A program made the translations under genes and the position numbers. This document shows, piece after piece, positions 11,502 through 22,477 of a DNA stretch of 64,000 bases (positions within the stretch are counted from its first letter, which is position 1; every line of letters starts with the position of its first letter). Below the pieces are notes generated by a model that saw only the letters and a program-made list of their open reading frames with translations, ran no database searches and had not been told where the DNA came from. Where the stretch lies: the NCBI RefSeq assembly GCF_008698235.1, contig NZ_PEBH01000001.1, forward strand, positions 161,520 through 225,519, given 5' to 3'. Source of the DNA: Bifidobacterium rousetti. Lineage in GTDB: Bacteria; Actinomycetota; Actinomycetes; Actinomycetales; Bifidobacteriaceae.

Positions 11502-13459
11502 CCACGACCGACAACACCACGAACCCCATCGCCGACCGTCGACGCACGACGGTCAGAAGAATCCTCGCGCCCACCATCGCCGCGTTCCTCGCGACCGTGC
11601 TCCTCACGGTTCCGGCGATGTCCCCGGCGAATGCCGCGGGCACGGACGCGTCCCGAACACCCGCGCACACCACGGCGGTGGTGACACCGGCGAGCAATGG
11701 GGGCGATAGCGGAGAGGGGAACGGCAAGGACGAGACCGTTTACATCAAGGCCAAGGCCAACGGCGCCGTCTCCGGCATCTACGTGGTCAACACCTTCGAC
11801 GCCGGGCAGCCACGCACCGTCCAGGACCCGGGCTCGTACACCAAGGTCACGAACCTCACCACAGATGCCAAACTCAAGGAGACAAACGGCAAGGTGGACG
11901 TCACCACCCTCGAGAACAAACCGTTCTACTATCAGGGTGATCTCAAGGCCGATACCGCACTGCCTTGGAACGTCAGCGTCGACTACACGCTGGACGGCAG
12001 GGCCGTCGGCGCCAAGGAGCTGGACGGGGCTGACGGCGAACTCGCCATGACCCTGCGCATCGCGCCCAACGAATCCGCCGACAAGGCGACCCGTGAATTC
12101 GCCGACGCCTACGTGATCCAGGCGCAGGGCACGTTCCCGCAGGAGGCGCTCGACATCACCGACGCCGGCGACGCCGCCCTCGCCCAATCCGGCGGCAACA
12201 CCGTCGTCTCCGGCATGGTCCTGCCCGGGGAAACCGGAACGTTCACCATCCGCGGCCGGGCCAAGGACTTCACCAGCTCCGGATGGCAGATCATCGCGAT
12301 GAGCCTCGACATGGCGCTGGATGTGCGCGATCAGGACACCTCCCAGCTCACCGAGCAGACCGGCAAACTCGGCGACGCCACCGCGCAGCTGGCGGACGGC
12401 ACGACATCCCTCGCCCAAGGCAACCGGGAACTGAGCCGGGGAATCGGTTCGCTCGCCACCGGAACCGCCGAACTCAACCGCGGGGCGCAATCCCTCGCCG
12501 GCGGAACGGAAACACTCGCCCGAGGCGCCGGGACACTTGCGCAGGGCAACCGGCAACTGGCCGACGGACTGGCGCAACTGTACGACGCCAGCGGACGCAT
12601 GAGCGCGGGCGTCAAGGGACTGCCCGAACAGATGACGGCACTCTCGCAGGGCGTCACCACGCTCAAACAGGGGTCGGACGCCCTGAAACAGGGGGATGGG
12701 CAGTACCGTCAGGCGCTCGACGGCGGACAACAGGCGACCCTCACGCAGGTCGGCGGCGACATCGATGCGGCCGAGACGGCGTCGCGACAGGCGTATGCCC
12801 AGGCGTTGGCCGCCGTGAAGCAGAATCCCGGCGACGCTCAGGCCATCGCGGCGCTCGACAAGGCCGTGACCGCCATGGCGCAGGTGGAGAACGCCAAAGG
12901 GCAGTATCAGGCGCTCGGACAGGCGCTTGACGGCTACACGAACATCTCCTCCGGTATCGGCCAGCTGAGCGGGGGAGTGGATCAGCTCGACGCGAAGGTG
13001 AACGGTTCGTCCAACGGATCGTCGGCCGACTCCGCGGCCACGCAGGCGTCCCTTGCGCAACTGGCCGAGGGATTGGCGTCGGTGCACACCGCCGTCGGAC
13101 AGCTCAACACGGGGGCGCAATCCGCCGCCTCCGGTGCCGAGGAGCTGGCGAAGGGACTGTCGGCCGCGCGTGACGGCGCCAACAGCCTCGCCACCGGAGC
13201 CGCCGCGGCGGACTCGGGCGCTCGTAGCCTCGCCTCGGGGGCCGTCTCAGCCGCCGACGGCGCAGACCGGCTTGATGACGGCGCCCGTGAGCTCGCCGAC
13301 TCCGTCAAGGGCATGGACGACAAGGTGCTCGACGAACTGCAGAAGACCATCGACGAGAAACTCGGCAAGGGCTTCAAGGTGCATTCGTTCGTCGCCCCCG
13401 CCAACACCGCTGTGGACCGCGTCCAGTTCACCTACGTCCTGCCCGGCATCGGCAAGTAG
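11498..13459 (+). CDS. Secreted Leu-x-x-Gly heptad-repeat protein
   Basis: A 653-residue exported protein. A signal peptide occupies residues 1–48 with a cleavage-like ANA-AG. After a beta-rich N-terminal domain (about 70–270) come two blocks of heptads with Leu and Gly at fixed spacing (SLAQGNRELSRGIGSLATG…; GAEELAKGLSAARDGANSLATG…), the YhgE/X-x-x-L-x-x-G pattern, predicted to form long coiled coils. The C-terminus ends in a hydrophobic-poor FVAPANTAVDRVQFTYVLPG segment. It is translationally coupled to the MMPL exporter by an ATGA overlap, suggesting an extracytoplasmic partner. Its function is not known. Confidence 0.8.
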   Translation: MTTTDNTTNPIADRRRTTVRRILAPTIAAFLATVLLTVPAMSPANAAGTDASRTPAHTTAVVTPASNGGDSGEGNGKDETVYIKAKANGAVSGIYVVNTFDAGQPRTVQDPGSYTKVTNLTTDAKLKETNGKVDVTTLENKPFYYQGDLKADTALPWNVSVDYTLDGRAVGAKELDGADGELAMTLRIAPNESADKATREFADAYVIQAQGTFPQEALDITDAGDAALAQSGGNTVVSGMVLPGETGTFTIRGRAKDFTSSGWQIIAMSLDMALDVRDQDTSQLTEQTGKLGDATAQLADGTTSLAQGNRELSRGIGSLATGTAELNRGAQSLAGGTETLARGAGTLAQGNRQLADGLAQLYDASGRMSAGVKGLPEQMTALSQGVTTLKQGSDALKQGDGQYRQALDGGQQATLTQVGGDIDAAETASRQAYAQALAAVKQNPGDAQAIAALDKAVTAMAQVENAKGQYQALGQALDGYTNISSGIGQLSGGVDQLDAKVNGSSNGSSADSAATQASLAQLAEGLASVHTAVGQLNTGAQSAASGAEELAKGLSAARDGANSLATGAAAADSGARSLASGAVSAADGADRLDDGARELADSVKGMDDKVLDELQKTIDEKLGKGFKVHSFVAPANTAVDRVQFTYVLPGIGK

Positions 13460-13501
13460 CGGTTTCTCCGAGGATCGCATAAGGATCGGAGTACATGCCG
13501 C

Positions 13502-13612
13502 TCATTTCACGGTGAAGCCCTGCGAGGCGGCGTAGAGCCTCAAGCGACGCTCCCACTCGTCCAGACGGTCGTCGCATCGTGCCGTCCTTGGTTCCGCTGG
13601 TTCTGCAATATG
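13502..13612 (-). pseudogene. Possible 3' remnant of a lost gene
   Basis: On the minus strand a frame reads CDDRLDEWERRLRLYAASQG-FTVK and stops at TGA (13502–13504). It is coding-like in composition but has no start codon; it runs out towards the trpD promoter after about 37 codons. This may be the tail of a deleted gene. It could also be chance, because the stretch is short. Confidence 0.25.
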
Positions 13613-13643
13613 GAAGCCGGGGGAGCAGGAAACCTGAGACGGC

Positions 13644-13649
13644 TAGAAT
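13644..13649 (+). promoter_or_regulatory. -10 element upstream of trpD
   Basis: TAGAAT lies 51 bases before the trpD start, in a gap where I see no leader peptide with tandem Trp codons. Confidence 0.45.
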
Positions 13650-13699
13650 AAGGCCCGTCACTTGGGTTATGAAGGCGCGTGAAGCGCCAAGGAGGAACA

Positions 13700-14755
13700 A
13701 TGGCAGAGATCACATGGAAGTCGATTCTCACCAAGCTGGTCGGGGGAGACCATCTGAGCGCCGAGGAGTCCGAGTGGTTCGTCGATGATCTGATGAAGGG
13801 CAACGCGAACCCGGCGGCCGTGGGCGCGGCCCTCGCCATGCAGCAGCAGCTGGGCCTGACTCCCGAGGAGGTGTCCGGCGCGGCCAAGGCCATGGTCTCG
13901 CACGCGGTGCCGCTCAACGTCTCCGGCGAGACCACTGACATCGTCGGCACCGGCGGCGACGGCTTCTCCACCGTGAACCTGTCCACGATGGGCGCGGTCG
14001 CCGCCGCGGCCGCGGGCGTCAAGATCGTCAAGCACGGCAACCGCGCCGCCTCCTCGAAGTGCGGCGCTGCCGATGTGCTTGAGGCGCTCGGCCTTCCCCT
14101 GGACTTGAAGCCCGAGGCGGTCGGCGAGGTCGGCGACGAGGTCGGCATCACCTTCGCGTTCGCCCGCACCTTCCACCCGGCCATGCGCTTCGTCGGCCCC
14201 ATCCGCGCCGCCCTCGGCATCCCGTGCGTGTTCAACGTCCTCGGGCCGCTGACCAACCCGGCCAAGCCCGCCCACGTGGCCATCGGCTGCGCCAAGCGCG
14301 AGGTCAGCCCGATCATGGCCGCCGTGTACGCGGCCAACGGCCAGTCCGGCATGGTCTACACCTCGCACGAGGGTCTCGACGAACTCGCGCCCACCGGCCC
14401 GGTCTCCGTGTGGGAGATCCGCGACGGCAAGGTCACCGAGACCGAATTCGACCCGACCGTCGAGCTCGGCCTCGCCAAGATCGATGTCACACAGCTCAAG
14501 GGCGGTGAGCCCGAGGTCAACGCCGCCGCGTTCCGCGACTTCCTCGCGGGCAAGGACATCCCTGCCCGCACCACCGCGCTGCTCAACACGGCGTCCGCCA
14601 TCGTCGCCGACGGCCACCTGATCTCCGACGCCGCCGACGGCACGCTGGCCGAGCGGTTCCGCGAGGCGTACAGGCTCGCCGAGGAGACTGTCGACTCCGG
14701 CAAGGCCCAGACCCTGCTCGACAAGTGGATTGAGACCGCCAAGTCCAAGGCGTGA
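13700..14755 (+). CDS. trpD: Anthranilate phosphoribosyltransferase
   Basis: A 351-residue TrpD that transfers phosphoribosyl from PRPP to anthranilate in tryptophan synthesis. The conserved DIVGTGGDGFSTVNLST PRPP-binding loop is near residues 81–97, followed by KHGNRAASSKCGAADVLEALG and the FNVLGPLTNPAKPAHVAIG segment. Start ATG 13700 is fixed by AAGGAGGAAC (13689–13698); an in-frame GTG at 13679 would place the ribosome site inside the gene. It stands alone here, without other trp genes adjacent, and is followed by two hairpins. Confidence 0.97.
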   Translation: MAEITWKSILTKLVGGDHLSAEESEWFVDDLMKGNANPAAVGAALAMQQQLGLTPEEVSGAAKAMVSHAVPLNVSGETTDIVGTGGDGFSTVNLSTMGAVAAAAAGVKIVKHGNRAASSKCGAADVLEALGLPLDLKPEAVGEVGDEVGITFAFARTFHPAMRFVGPIRAALGIPCVFNVLGPLTNPAKPAHVAIGCAKREVSPIMAAVYAANGQSGMVYTSHEGLDELAPTGPVSVWEIRDGKVTETEFDPTVELGLAKIDVTQLKGGEPEVNAAAFRDFLAGKDIPARTTALLNTASAIVADGHLISDAADGTLAERFREAYRLAEETVDSGKAQTLLDKWIETAKSKA

Positions 14756-14785
14756 TCCGAAGCGGGAGACGTGTCCCGCTTCGGA
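14756..14785 (+). terminator. Hairpin directly after trpD
   Basis: TCCGAAGCGGGA (14756–14767) and TCCCGCTTCGGA (14774–14785) form a perfect 12-pair stem with a 6-base loop, beginning at the stop codon. There is no strong T-run. Confidence 0.75.
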
Positions 14786-14816
14786 CGCACTTCCCGTAGT
14801 CCCGGTATATGATTCC

Positions 14817-14851
14817 ATGAAGGCCACCCTCAGCAACGGGGCGGCCTTCAT
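14817..14851. terminator. Second hairpin between trpD and the convergent membrane-protein gene
   Basis: ATGAAGGCC (14817–14825) pairs with GGCCTTCAT (14843–14851); the 17-base loop has further G/C pairing potential. It probably serves the minus-strand gene ending at 14894. Confidence 0.6.
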
Positions 14852-14893
14852 ACGTTCCGCGTCGTGAACTCCCGACCGAGGCTCCCCAAGGCT

Positions 14894-15499
14894 TCAGACG
14901 CGGGCACCGTCGTCGAACTCGTCCTCGCGGGTCTCCTTGTGGCCCTTGTGCTGAACGATAAGCCCGGCGCCCCCGATCAGCGCGCACACGCCGAACACCG
15001 TGCCGAGGATGCCGGTGAGCGCCGGCACGAACACCGAGCCGATGACACCGGCCACGCCCGCGACGAGCAGGATCCAGAAGACGAGCTTCGTGCCCTTGAC
15101 CGGGCCGATGCTGGGGTTCGGCGGCACGAAGTCGTCGCCTTCGGCGTCCATCACGGCATCGGTGTCCAGCCAGCTGGAACCGGTGAAATCACGCGGCCCG
15201 TGGGTCGATCCCGTACGGGAGAAGGAGTCCGGGGCGAGGTCTCGCACATGCAAGAGCTGCTCCTTCTCCTTGCGTTCGGCGTGCTTCTGGAAACGTTTCG
15301 CGTTGCGCGAGGAGGCCACGTCGTCGAGGTCGTCCCGGTGCTCCGCCTCGAACGCGGCCCACGCCTCGTCGAGGTTGCCGAGGTCGGCCGGCTTCGCCGC
15401 CGGGGCCTGTGGGCCCTGCGCCTTGCCGGAGGCCGCGTCGCCATCCGGCGCGGGGTTTGTGCGCTCGTCGTCCGCGTTGGTATTGTTGAGGTCAGTCAT
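14894..15499 (-). CDS. Small membrane protein of unknown function
   Basis: A 201-residue protein with a disordered, charged N-terminal two thirds (residues 1–145, rich in Asp, Glu, Ala and Arg) and two hydrophobic helices near the C-terminus (LVFWILLVAGVAGVIGSVFV and GILGTVFGVCALIGGAGLIV), ending in a charged tail. The pattern is common to uncharacterised actinobacterial cell-envelope proteins. Start ATG 15499 has no ribosome-binding site; a TAGAGT -10 (15507–15512) lies seven bases upstream, so the message is probably leaderless. It is divergent from the acyltransferase gene. Confidence 0.7.
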   Translation of the reverse strand: MTDLNNTNADDERTNPAPDGDAASGKAQGPQAPAAKPADLGNLDEAWAAFEAEHRDDLDDVASSRNAKRFQKHAERKEKEQLLHVRDLAPDSFSRTGSTHGPRDFTGSSWLDTDAVMDAEGDDFVPPNPSIGPVKGTKLVFWILLVAGVAGVIGSVFVPALTGILGTVFGVCALIGGAGLIVQHKGHKETREDEFDDGARV

Positions 15500-15548
15500 A
15501 CATACCACTCTAATCTGCCGCGGGTGTTTGCGCGGGGAGGGAAACGCA

Positions 15549-16262
15549 GTGCTTTACTGGTTCTTCGTCAAGGTCTTCGGTCCCATCGCACGTCATCATC
15601 TCGGTCCCACCGCCAAGGGTCTGGAGAACATTCCGCGCAAGGGCGGCGCGATCATCGCCGCCAACCATCTGGCCGTCATCGACGACGCGCTGATCCCGAT
15701 CACCTGCCCGCGCATGGTGCATTTCATGGGCAAGGCCGAGTACTTCGAGGGCAAGGGCATCAAGGGCAAGTTCAAGAAGTGGTGGTTCACGTCCGTGGGC
15801 GTCTTCCCGGTGGACCGCTCCGGCGGCAACAAGTCCCTCGGCGCGCTCGAGCACGCGCGTGAGATCATCGAGGACGGCCACCTGTTCGGCATCCACATCG
15901 AGGGCACGCGCAGCCCCGACGGGCGCCTGTACAAGGGGCACACCGGCGTGGCCCGACTCGCGCTCGAGACCGGCTGCCCGATCGTGCCCACCGCGCTCAT
16001 CGGCTCGGACAAGCTCCAGCCGATCGGCACGACGATCCCGAAGAAGGGCCGCACGCAGGTGATCTACGGCAAGCCGATCAAGGTCGAGAAGAAGCCGGCG
16101 GACGAGATCACGCACGATGATCTGCGCGCCCTCACCGACCAGCTGACCGCCGCGATCCAGAAGCTCAGCGGCCAGGAATATGTGCCGGAGTACGCTCAGA
16201 AGGTCAAGGCCGAGCTCAAGGCGAAGCAGGAGGCCGAGGAAGCCGACGAGACCGCGCGGTAG
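15549..16262 (+). CDS. plsC: 1-acyl-sn-glycerol-3-phosphate acyltransferase (PlsC family)
   Basis: A 237-residue membrane-associated acyltransferase that adds the second acyl chain in phosphatidic acid synthesis. The catalytic NHLAVID (HX4D) is near residue 38 and the acyl-acceptor-binding EGTRSPDG near residue 118; PVDRSGG and PIVPTALIG are further family blocks. The C-terminus is a Lys/Glu-rich helix. Start GTG 15549 follows GGGGAGGG at 15535–15542; longer upstream reading is the antisense of the divergent gene. Substrate preference is inferred from the family. Confidence 0.9.
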   Translation: MLYWFFVKVFGPIARHHLGPTAKGLENIPRKGGAIIAANHLAVIDDALIPITCPRMVHFMGKAEYFEGKGIKGKFKKWWFTSVGVFPVDRSGGNKSLGALEHAREIIEDGHLFGIHIEGTRSPDGRLYKGHTGVARLALETGCPIVPTALIGSDKLQPIGTTIPKKGRTQVIYGKPIKVEKKPADEITHDDLRALTDQLTAAIQKLSGQEYVPEYAQKVKAELKAKQEAEEADETAR

Positions 16263-16312
16263 GCTGTCGGCCGGCAAAACCCGGCACAGTCTGGATACAA
16301 CTTGGACACAGG

Positions 16313-16354
16313 ATGATGAAGGGCGGACCCTTTCACGGGTCCGCCCTTCATCAT
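16313..16354. terminator. Bidirectional terminator between plsC and the kinase gene
   Basis: Perfect 18-base arms (ATGATGAAGGGCGGACCC at 16313–16330 and its complement at 16337–16354) around a six-base loop, between two convergent genes. Confidence 0.9.
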
Positions 16355-16379
16355 GCGATCACACGATTCGCGATTCAGC

Positions 16380-18731
<2,352 letters not shown>

Positions 18732-18779
18732 AGTGGTTATCGTAGATTCCTCGATGTGCTGGAAATGTCACGAACTACT

Positions 18780-19859
18780 CTACCGGCCGGCCACGTCCGG
18801 CACGAACCTCGCGCACATGCCGGCAAGGCGGCCGCGGCCGTCCTCGTCCGGCACGGCCGCGTCGATCGCCCGACGCGTCTCGTCCCACAGTGCGCCGATG
18901 CGCGCCTTCGACCGGTCGACGGCGCCCGTGGAGCGGAACAGGCCGATCGCGCGCCTCACGTCGTCGTCGGAACGCGACTCCGCCTCGAACATGGCGATGA
19001 GCTCGCCGCGTTCGACGCTCGACGCGGCCTCGAGCGCGTCGGCCAGCAGCACCGTGCGCTTGCCCTCGCGGATGTCGCCGCCGACCGGTTTACCGCTGGT
19101 GCGGCTGGAGCCGATCACGTCGATCAGGTCGTCCTCGAGCTGGAAGGCGAGCCCCAGCGGCAGGCCGATGGCCTCGGCCGTGCGGCGCGCGCGATCGGGG
19201 TCCGCGCCGCACGCGAGCAGCGCCAGACGCAGCGGCGCGATCGTCGTGTAGCTGGCGGTCTTCCATCGGAACACGCCCAGCGACGCTTCGGCCAGCGTGG
19301 CCGGGTCGTTGAGGTCGGCCCGTTCGACCGCCAGATCGAGCACCTGTCCGATCTCCACCTCACGCTGCATGTCCAGGAACGCGTCGAGCAGGGCGGGGGA
19401 GTCGGGAAGACCCTTGGCGGCGTCGTTGGCGATGGCCACGCACGCGGTGGCCAGCAGGTCCCCGAGCATCAGCCCGAGCCCGCGTCCGATGGCCGTGTCC
19501 CCCGTCCAGTCCTCCAGCGCGCGGTGGGCGCTCGGCTTGCCGCGGCGCAGGTCGGATTCGTCGATGATGTCGTCGTGCACCAGCGCCGCCGTCTGGAACA
19601 CCTCGATCGCGCACGCCATGTCCACCATCGCGCCGCGCGAGCCGGACTCCCCGCCGAACACGTCGTAGGCGGTCAGGGCGAGCAGCGCGCGCAGGCGCTT
19701 GCCGCCCTCGCTCGAGGAGACGCCCTGGGCGATGACCTCGTCCATCACGTCTTGGCACGCGCCCGGCACCCCCGCGTCGCGGGGCGCGCCCGTCCGTCCG
19801 GCCACGAGGGCGGCGATACGGGGTTCGATCAGGGAACGGTCATCGTCGGTTCTGCACAT
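18780..19859 (-). CDS. Polyprenyl (geranylgeranyl-type) diphosphate synthase
   Basis: A trans-prenyl synthase of 359 residues that condenses isopentenyl diphosphate with allylic diphosphates. The first Asp-rich motif is LVHDDIIDESDLRRG near residue 95 and the second is FQLEDDLIDVIG near residue 235; KTASYTT and GGKRLRALL are further family blocks. In actinobacteria such enzymes (IdsA/GrcC) make precursors for undecaprenyl carrier or quinone-like lipids; chain length cannot be read here. ATG 19859 is chosen because TAACTT (19867–19872) sits seven bases upstream as a leaderless -10; GTG 19877 is an alternative. It lies upstream of the kinase gene on the same strand. Confidence 0.9.
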   Translation of the reverse strand: MCRTDDDRSLIEPRIAALVAGRTGAPRDAGVPGACQDVMDEVIAQGVSSSEGGKRLRALLALTAYDVFGGESGSRGAMVDMACAIEVFQTAALVHDDIIDESDLRRGKPSAHRALEDWTGDTAIGRGLGLMLGDLLATACVAIANDAAKGLPDSPALLDAFLDMQREVEIGQVLDLAVERADLNDPATLAEASLGVFRWKTASYTTIAPLRLALLACGADPDRARRTAEAIGLPLGLAFQLEDDLIDVIGSSRTSGKPVGGDIREGKRTVLLADALEAASSVERGELIAMFEAESRSDDDVRRAIGLFRSTGAVDRSKARIGALWDETRRAIDAAVPDEDGRGRLAGMCARFVPDVAGR

Positions 19860-20069
19860 GCCTTCTAAGTTATCCACAACCCGCGGCGATTACAACAGCG
19901 CGGCGGTCATCCGGTGGATGGCGCGGGGCTTCGTCCACAGCGGCCGCGTGCGTGGCGGCCGCGACGCATCGGCCTGCATACTGGGCCCGGCGGCGGCCGC
20001 CGTGCGGATCGCCGTCACCCAACCCAATCACCAACCAACCATGCGACAGCGTTCATCAAGGAGGATGAC

Positions 20070-20729
20070 ATGAGCAGATACACGAAACGACGCAGGGACG
20101 ATCGCGACCGCGGCCATGGGCCGATCGAGGAGCCGATCGAGGATCTGGTCGAGGACATGACGGAGCATCTGCGCCGCGCCCGGCGCGAGCAGGGGCCGGA
20201 ACGGGCGAACAGGGAGTGGATGGAGGGGCCCCTTGACGAGTGGCTCGACCATCTCGACGACGGTGACGACGACCTCGACGATGAGGTCATGGCGGCGCTG
20301 GCGGTCGGCATGAACGAGACGCTGGCGATCCGCGACGCGCTGATCCTGTCGCTGGTCTCGCGCTGCGGGGAATGCGACAGGGACGTGATGATGGACATCC
20401 TGTCGCGTCCCGCCGCACCCGAGGTGGCCCTGACCGTGCGCGACCTGATGTACGACTCCTTCGGCGACGCCTGGCACCCCGATATGGAACGGTGCAGGAC
20501 CGGCATCGCGATGTTCGACCGGATGGCGATGCTGGTGCCCCACAGGCTCGCCGCGCAGCCTCTGGCGTCGATCGCCTACATCCTGTGGTGGGTCGAGGAC
20601 CCGCGGGCCCCGATGTACGCGATGCGCAGCCTCGAGGCCGATGGGGAGTGCTCGCTGGCGGCCCTCATCCTGTACGCGGCCGACAGGGACGCACGCCCCT
20701 GCGATGAACGGGGACGCATGCGCGGCTGA
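20070..20729 (+). CDS. DUF4192 family protein
   Basis: A 219-residue cytosolic protein. After a basic/acidic N-terminus (SRYTKRRRDDRDRGHG), residues 80–205 match the actinobacterial DUF4192 pattern: a run of short alpha helices with WHPDMERCRTG and LASIAYILWWVEDPRAPMYAMRSLE…LAALILYAADR. No enzymatic motif is visible and no function is known. ATG 20070 is set by CAAGGAGG 20057–20064. It directly precedes the primary sigma factor gene, a neighbourhood repeated in other actinobacteria. The 210-base gap before it (19860–20069) holds no gene that I can support. Confidence 0.75.
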   Translation: MSRYTKRRRDDRDRGHGPIEEPIEDLVEDMTEHLRRARREQGPERANREWMEGPLDEWLDHLDDGDDDLDDEVMAALAVGMNETLAIRDALILSLVSRCGECDRDVMMDILSRPAAPEVALTVRDLMYDSFGDAWHPDMERCRTGIAMFDRMAMLVPHRLAAQPLASIAYILWWVEDPRAPMYAMRSLEADGECSLAALILYAADRDARPCDERGRMRG

Positions 20730-20872
20730 CGCCGTGCCTCGTCCTTCCGCGTCCTCACCGTGTCCTCGCCGTGTTCTCGCCCCGGTCTGATGATCCTCGG
20801 ACGGCATGCGGACGGCATCCGGGAATAATCGTCCCTATGAAGTGGTTTACTCACATAGTTGACGATTTGCCC

Positions 20873-20901
20873 TTGCCATAAGTGTGCCCATGTGGTATAT
20901 G
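20873..20901 (+). promoter_or_regulatory. sigA promoter with extended -10
   Basis: TTGCCA (20873–20878), a 17-base spacer and TATATG (20896–20901), with the TGG extension (20893–20895) directly before the -10. A separate TTGACG at 20859–20864 has no partner at standard distance. Confidence 0.6.
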
Positions 20902-20934
20902 CAGGCCGGGGCGAGGACCCGCGAGGAGGAAAGT

Positions 20935-22389
20935 TTGGCTACCAAGAGCACGACGGCCGGCGACAAGACCGAGGAAACGAAGGACGAGACCAAGGCCGCC
21001 TCCGCCACGAAAGCCACCACCGCGAAGAAGACCACCGCAAGGAAGTCGACCGCGAGGAAGACCGCAGCCGGCAAGACCGCCGAGAAGGCCGCGCCGAAGC
21101 GCACGAGCCGCAGGAAGAAGTCCGAGGAACCCGACAAGCCGAAGGATGTCGAGGCCGAGGACGCCGTCGACCAGCTCGAGGAGGGGGACGACCTCGAGGA
21201 CGAGGGCATCGAGGGTATCGACGAGGAGCTGGACGGCGAGGACGTCGACGATCCCGATGCCGAAGGCGAGGATGAGGACGAGGACGACGTCGACGAGTCC
21301 GATGAGGACGACGACGTCGATGTCGATGACGAGGACGATGAGGACGACAAGCCCGAAGCCGTCGAGGAGCCCAAGCAGAAGGGCGCATTCGTCGTACGCG
21401 ACGACGACGAGGACGACGAGCCCCGCCGCCGTGGCAAGGCCGGCAACCCGAAGCGCCGCGTGATCACCGCGGGCGCCACCGCCGATCCGGTCAAGGACTA
21501 CCTCAAGCAGATCGGCCGCGTGAACCTGCTGAACGCCGAACAGGAGGTCGACCTGTCCGAGCGCATCGAGGCCGGCCTGTACGCCCAGCACCTGCTGGAC
21601 ACCGAGGGCGACACGATGGACTTCAAGCGCAAGCGCGAGCTCAAGTGGGCGGCGAACGACGGCAAGAAGGCCAAGGACCACCTGCTTGAGGCCAACCTGC
21701 GACTCGTCGTCTCGCTCGCCAAGCGCTACACCGGCCGCGGCATGCTCTTCCTCGACCTCATCCAGGAAGGCAACCTCGGTCTGATCCGCGCGGTCGAGAA
21801 GTTCGATTGGAAGAAGGGCTTCAAGTTCTCTACGTACGCCACATGGTGGATCCGTCAGGCCATCACCCGCGCCATGGCCGATCAGGCGCGCACCATCCGC
21901 GTGCCCGTGCACATGGTCGAGGTCATCAACAAGCTGTCGCGCGTGCAGCGCCAGATGCTGCAGGATCTGGGCCGCGAGCCCACGCCCGACGAGCTGGCGC
22001 GCGAGCTCGACATGCCCGTCGAGAAGGTGCAGGAGGTCCAGAAGTACGGCCGTGAGCCGATCTCCCTGCACACCCCGCTCGGCGAGGACGGCGACTCCGA
22101 GTTCGGCGACCTCATCGAGGACACCGACGCCATCGCCCCGTCCGACGCGGTCGCGTTCTCCCTGCTGCAGGAGCAGTTCAAGAGCGTGCTCGAGACGCTG
22201 TCCCCGCGTGAGTCCGGCGTCATCAAGATGCGCTACGGTCTGGAGGACGGCCAGCCCAAGACCCTGGACGACATCGGCCGCGTGTACGGCGTGACCCGTG
22301 AGCGCATCCGCCAGATCGAGTCCAAGACCATGTCCAAGCTGCGCCACCCGTCCCGCTCGCAGACCCTGCGCGACTTCCTCGACCAGTGA
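20935..22389 (+). CDS. rpoD: Primary RNA polymerase sigma factor (sigma-70, RpoD/SigA)
   Basis: A 484-residue housekeeping sigma factor. The N-terminal 165 residues are a Lys/Thr/Ala-rich then strongly Asp/Glu-rich region typical of actinobacterial SigA. Region 1.2 ([29 protein letters not shown]), region 2 ([58 protein letters not shown]), region 3 and the region 4 helix-turn-helix ([20 protein letters not shown]) are all intact. TTG 20935 is chosen as start because GAGGAGG (20922–20928) sits the right distance upstream; an in-frame ATG at 20884 would place that site inside the gene. Confidence 0.96.
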   Translation: MATKSTTAGDKTEETKDETKAASATKATTAKKTTARKSTARKTAAGKTAEKAAPKRTSRRKKSEEPDKPKDVEAEDAVDQLEEGDDLEDEGIEGIDEELDGEDVDDPDAEGEDEDEDDVDESDEDDDVDVDDEDDEDDKPEAVEEPKQKGAFVVRDDDEDDEPRRRGKAGNPKRRVITAGATADPVKDYLKQIGRVNLLNAEQEVDLSERIEAGLYAQHLLDTEGDTMDFKRKRELKWAANDGKKAKDHLLEANLRLVVSLAKRYTGRGMLFLDLIQEGNLGLIRAVEKFDWKKGFKFSTYATWWIRQAITRAMADQARTIRVPVHMVEVINKLSRVQRQMLQDLGREPTPDELARELDMPVEKVQEVQKYGREPISLHTPLGEDGDSEFGDLIEDTDAIAPSDAVAFSLLQEQFKSVLETLSPRESGVIKMRYGLEDGQPKTLDDIGRVYGVTRERIRQIESKTMSKLRHPSRSQTLRDFLDQ

Positions 22390-22477
22390 GCCGCCGCGGG
22401 CGGGCCGGTGCTTCGGCCTGCGGGATCCGCATCATATGACTCGCATGTGACTTGTTCATCCAGCCAACGGAAGGATT

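Noticed and set aside
13460..13699. trp leader peptide/attenuator before trpD
   Set aside because: No short frame with tandem Trp codons and no alternative hairpins were found; only a -10 and a ribosome site.
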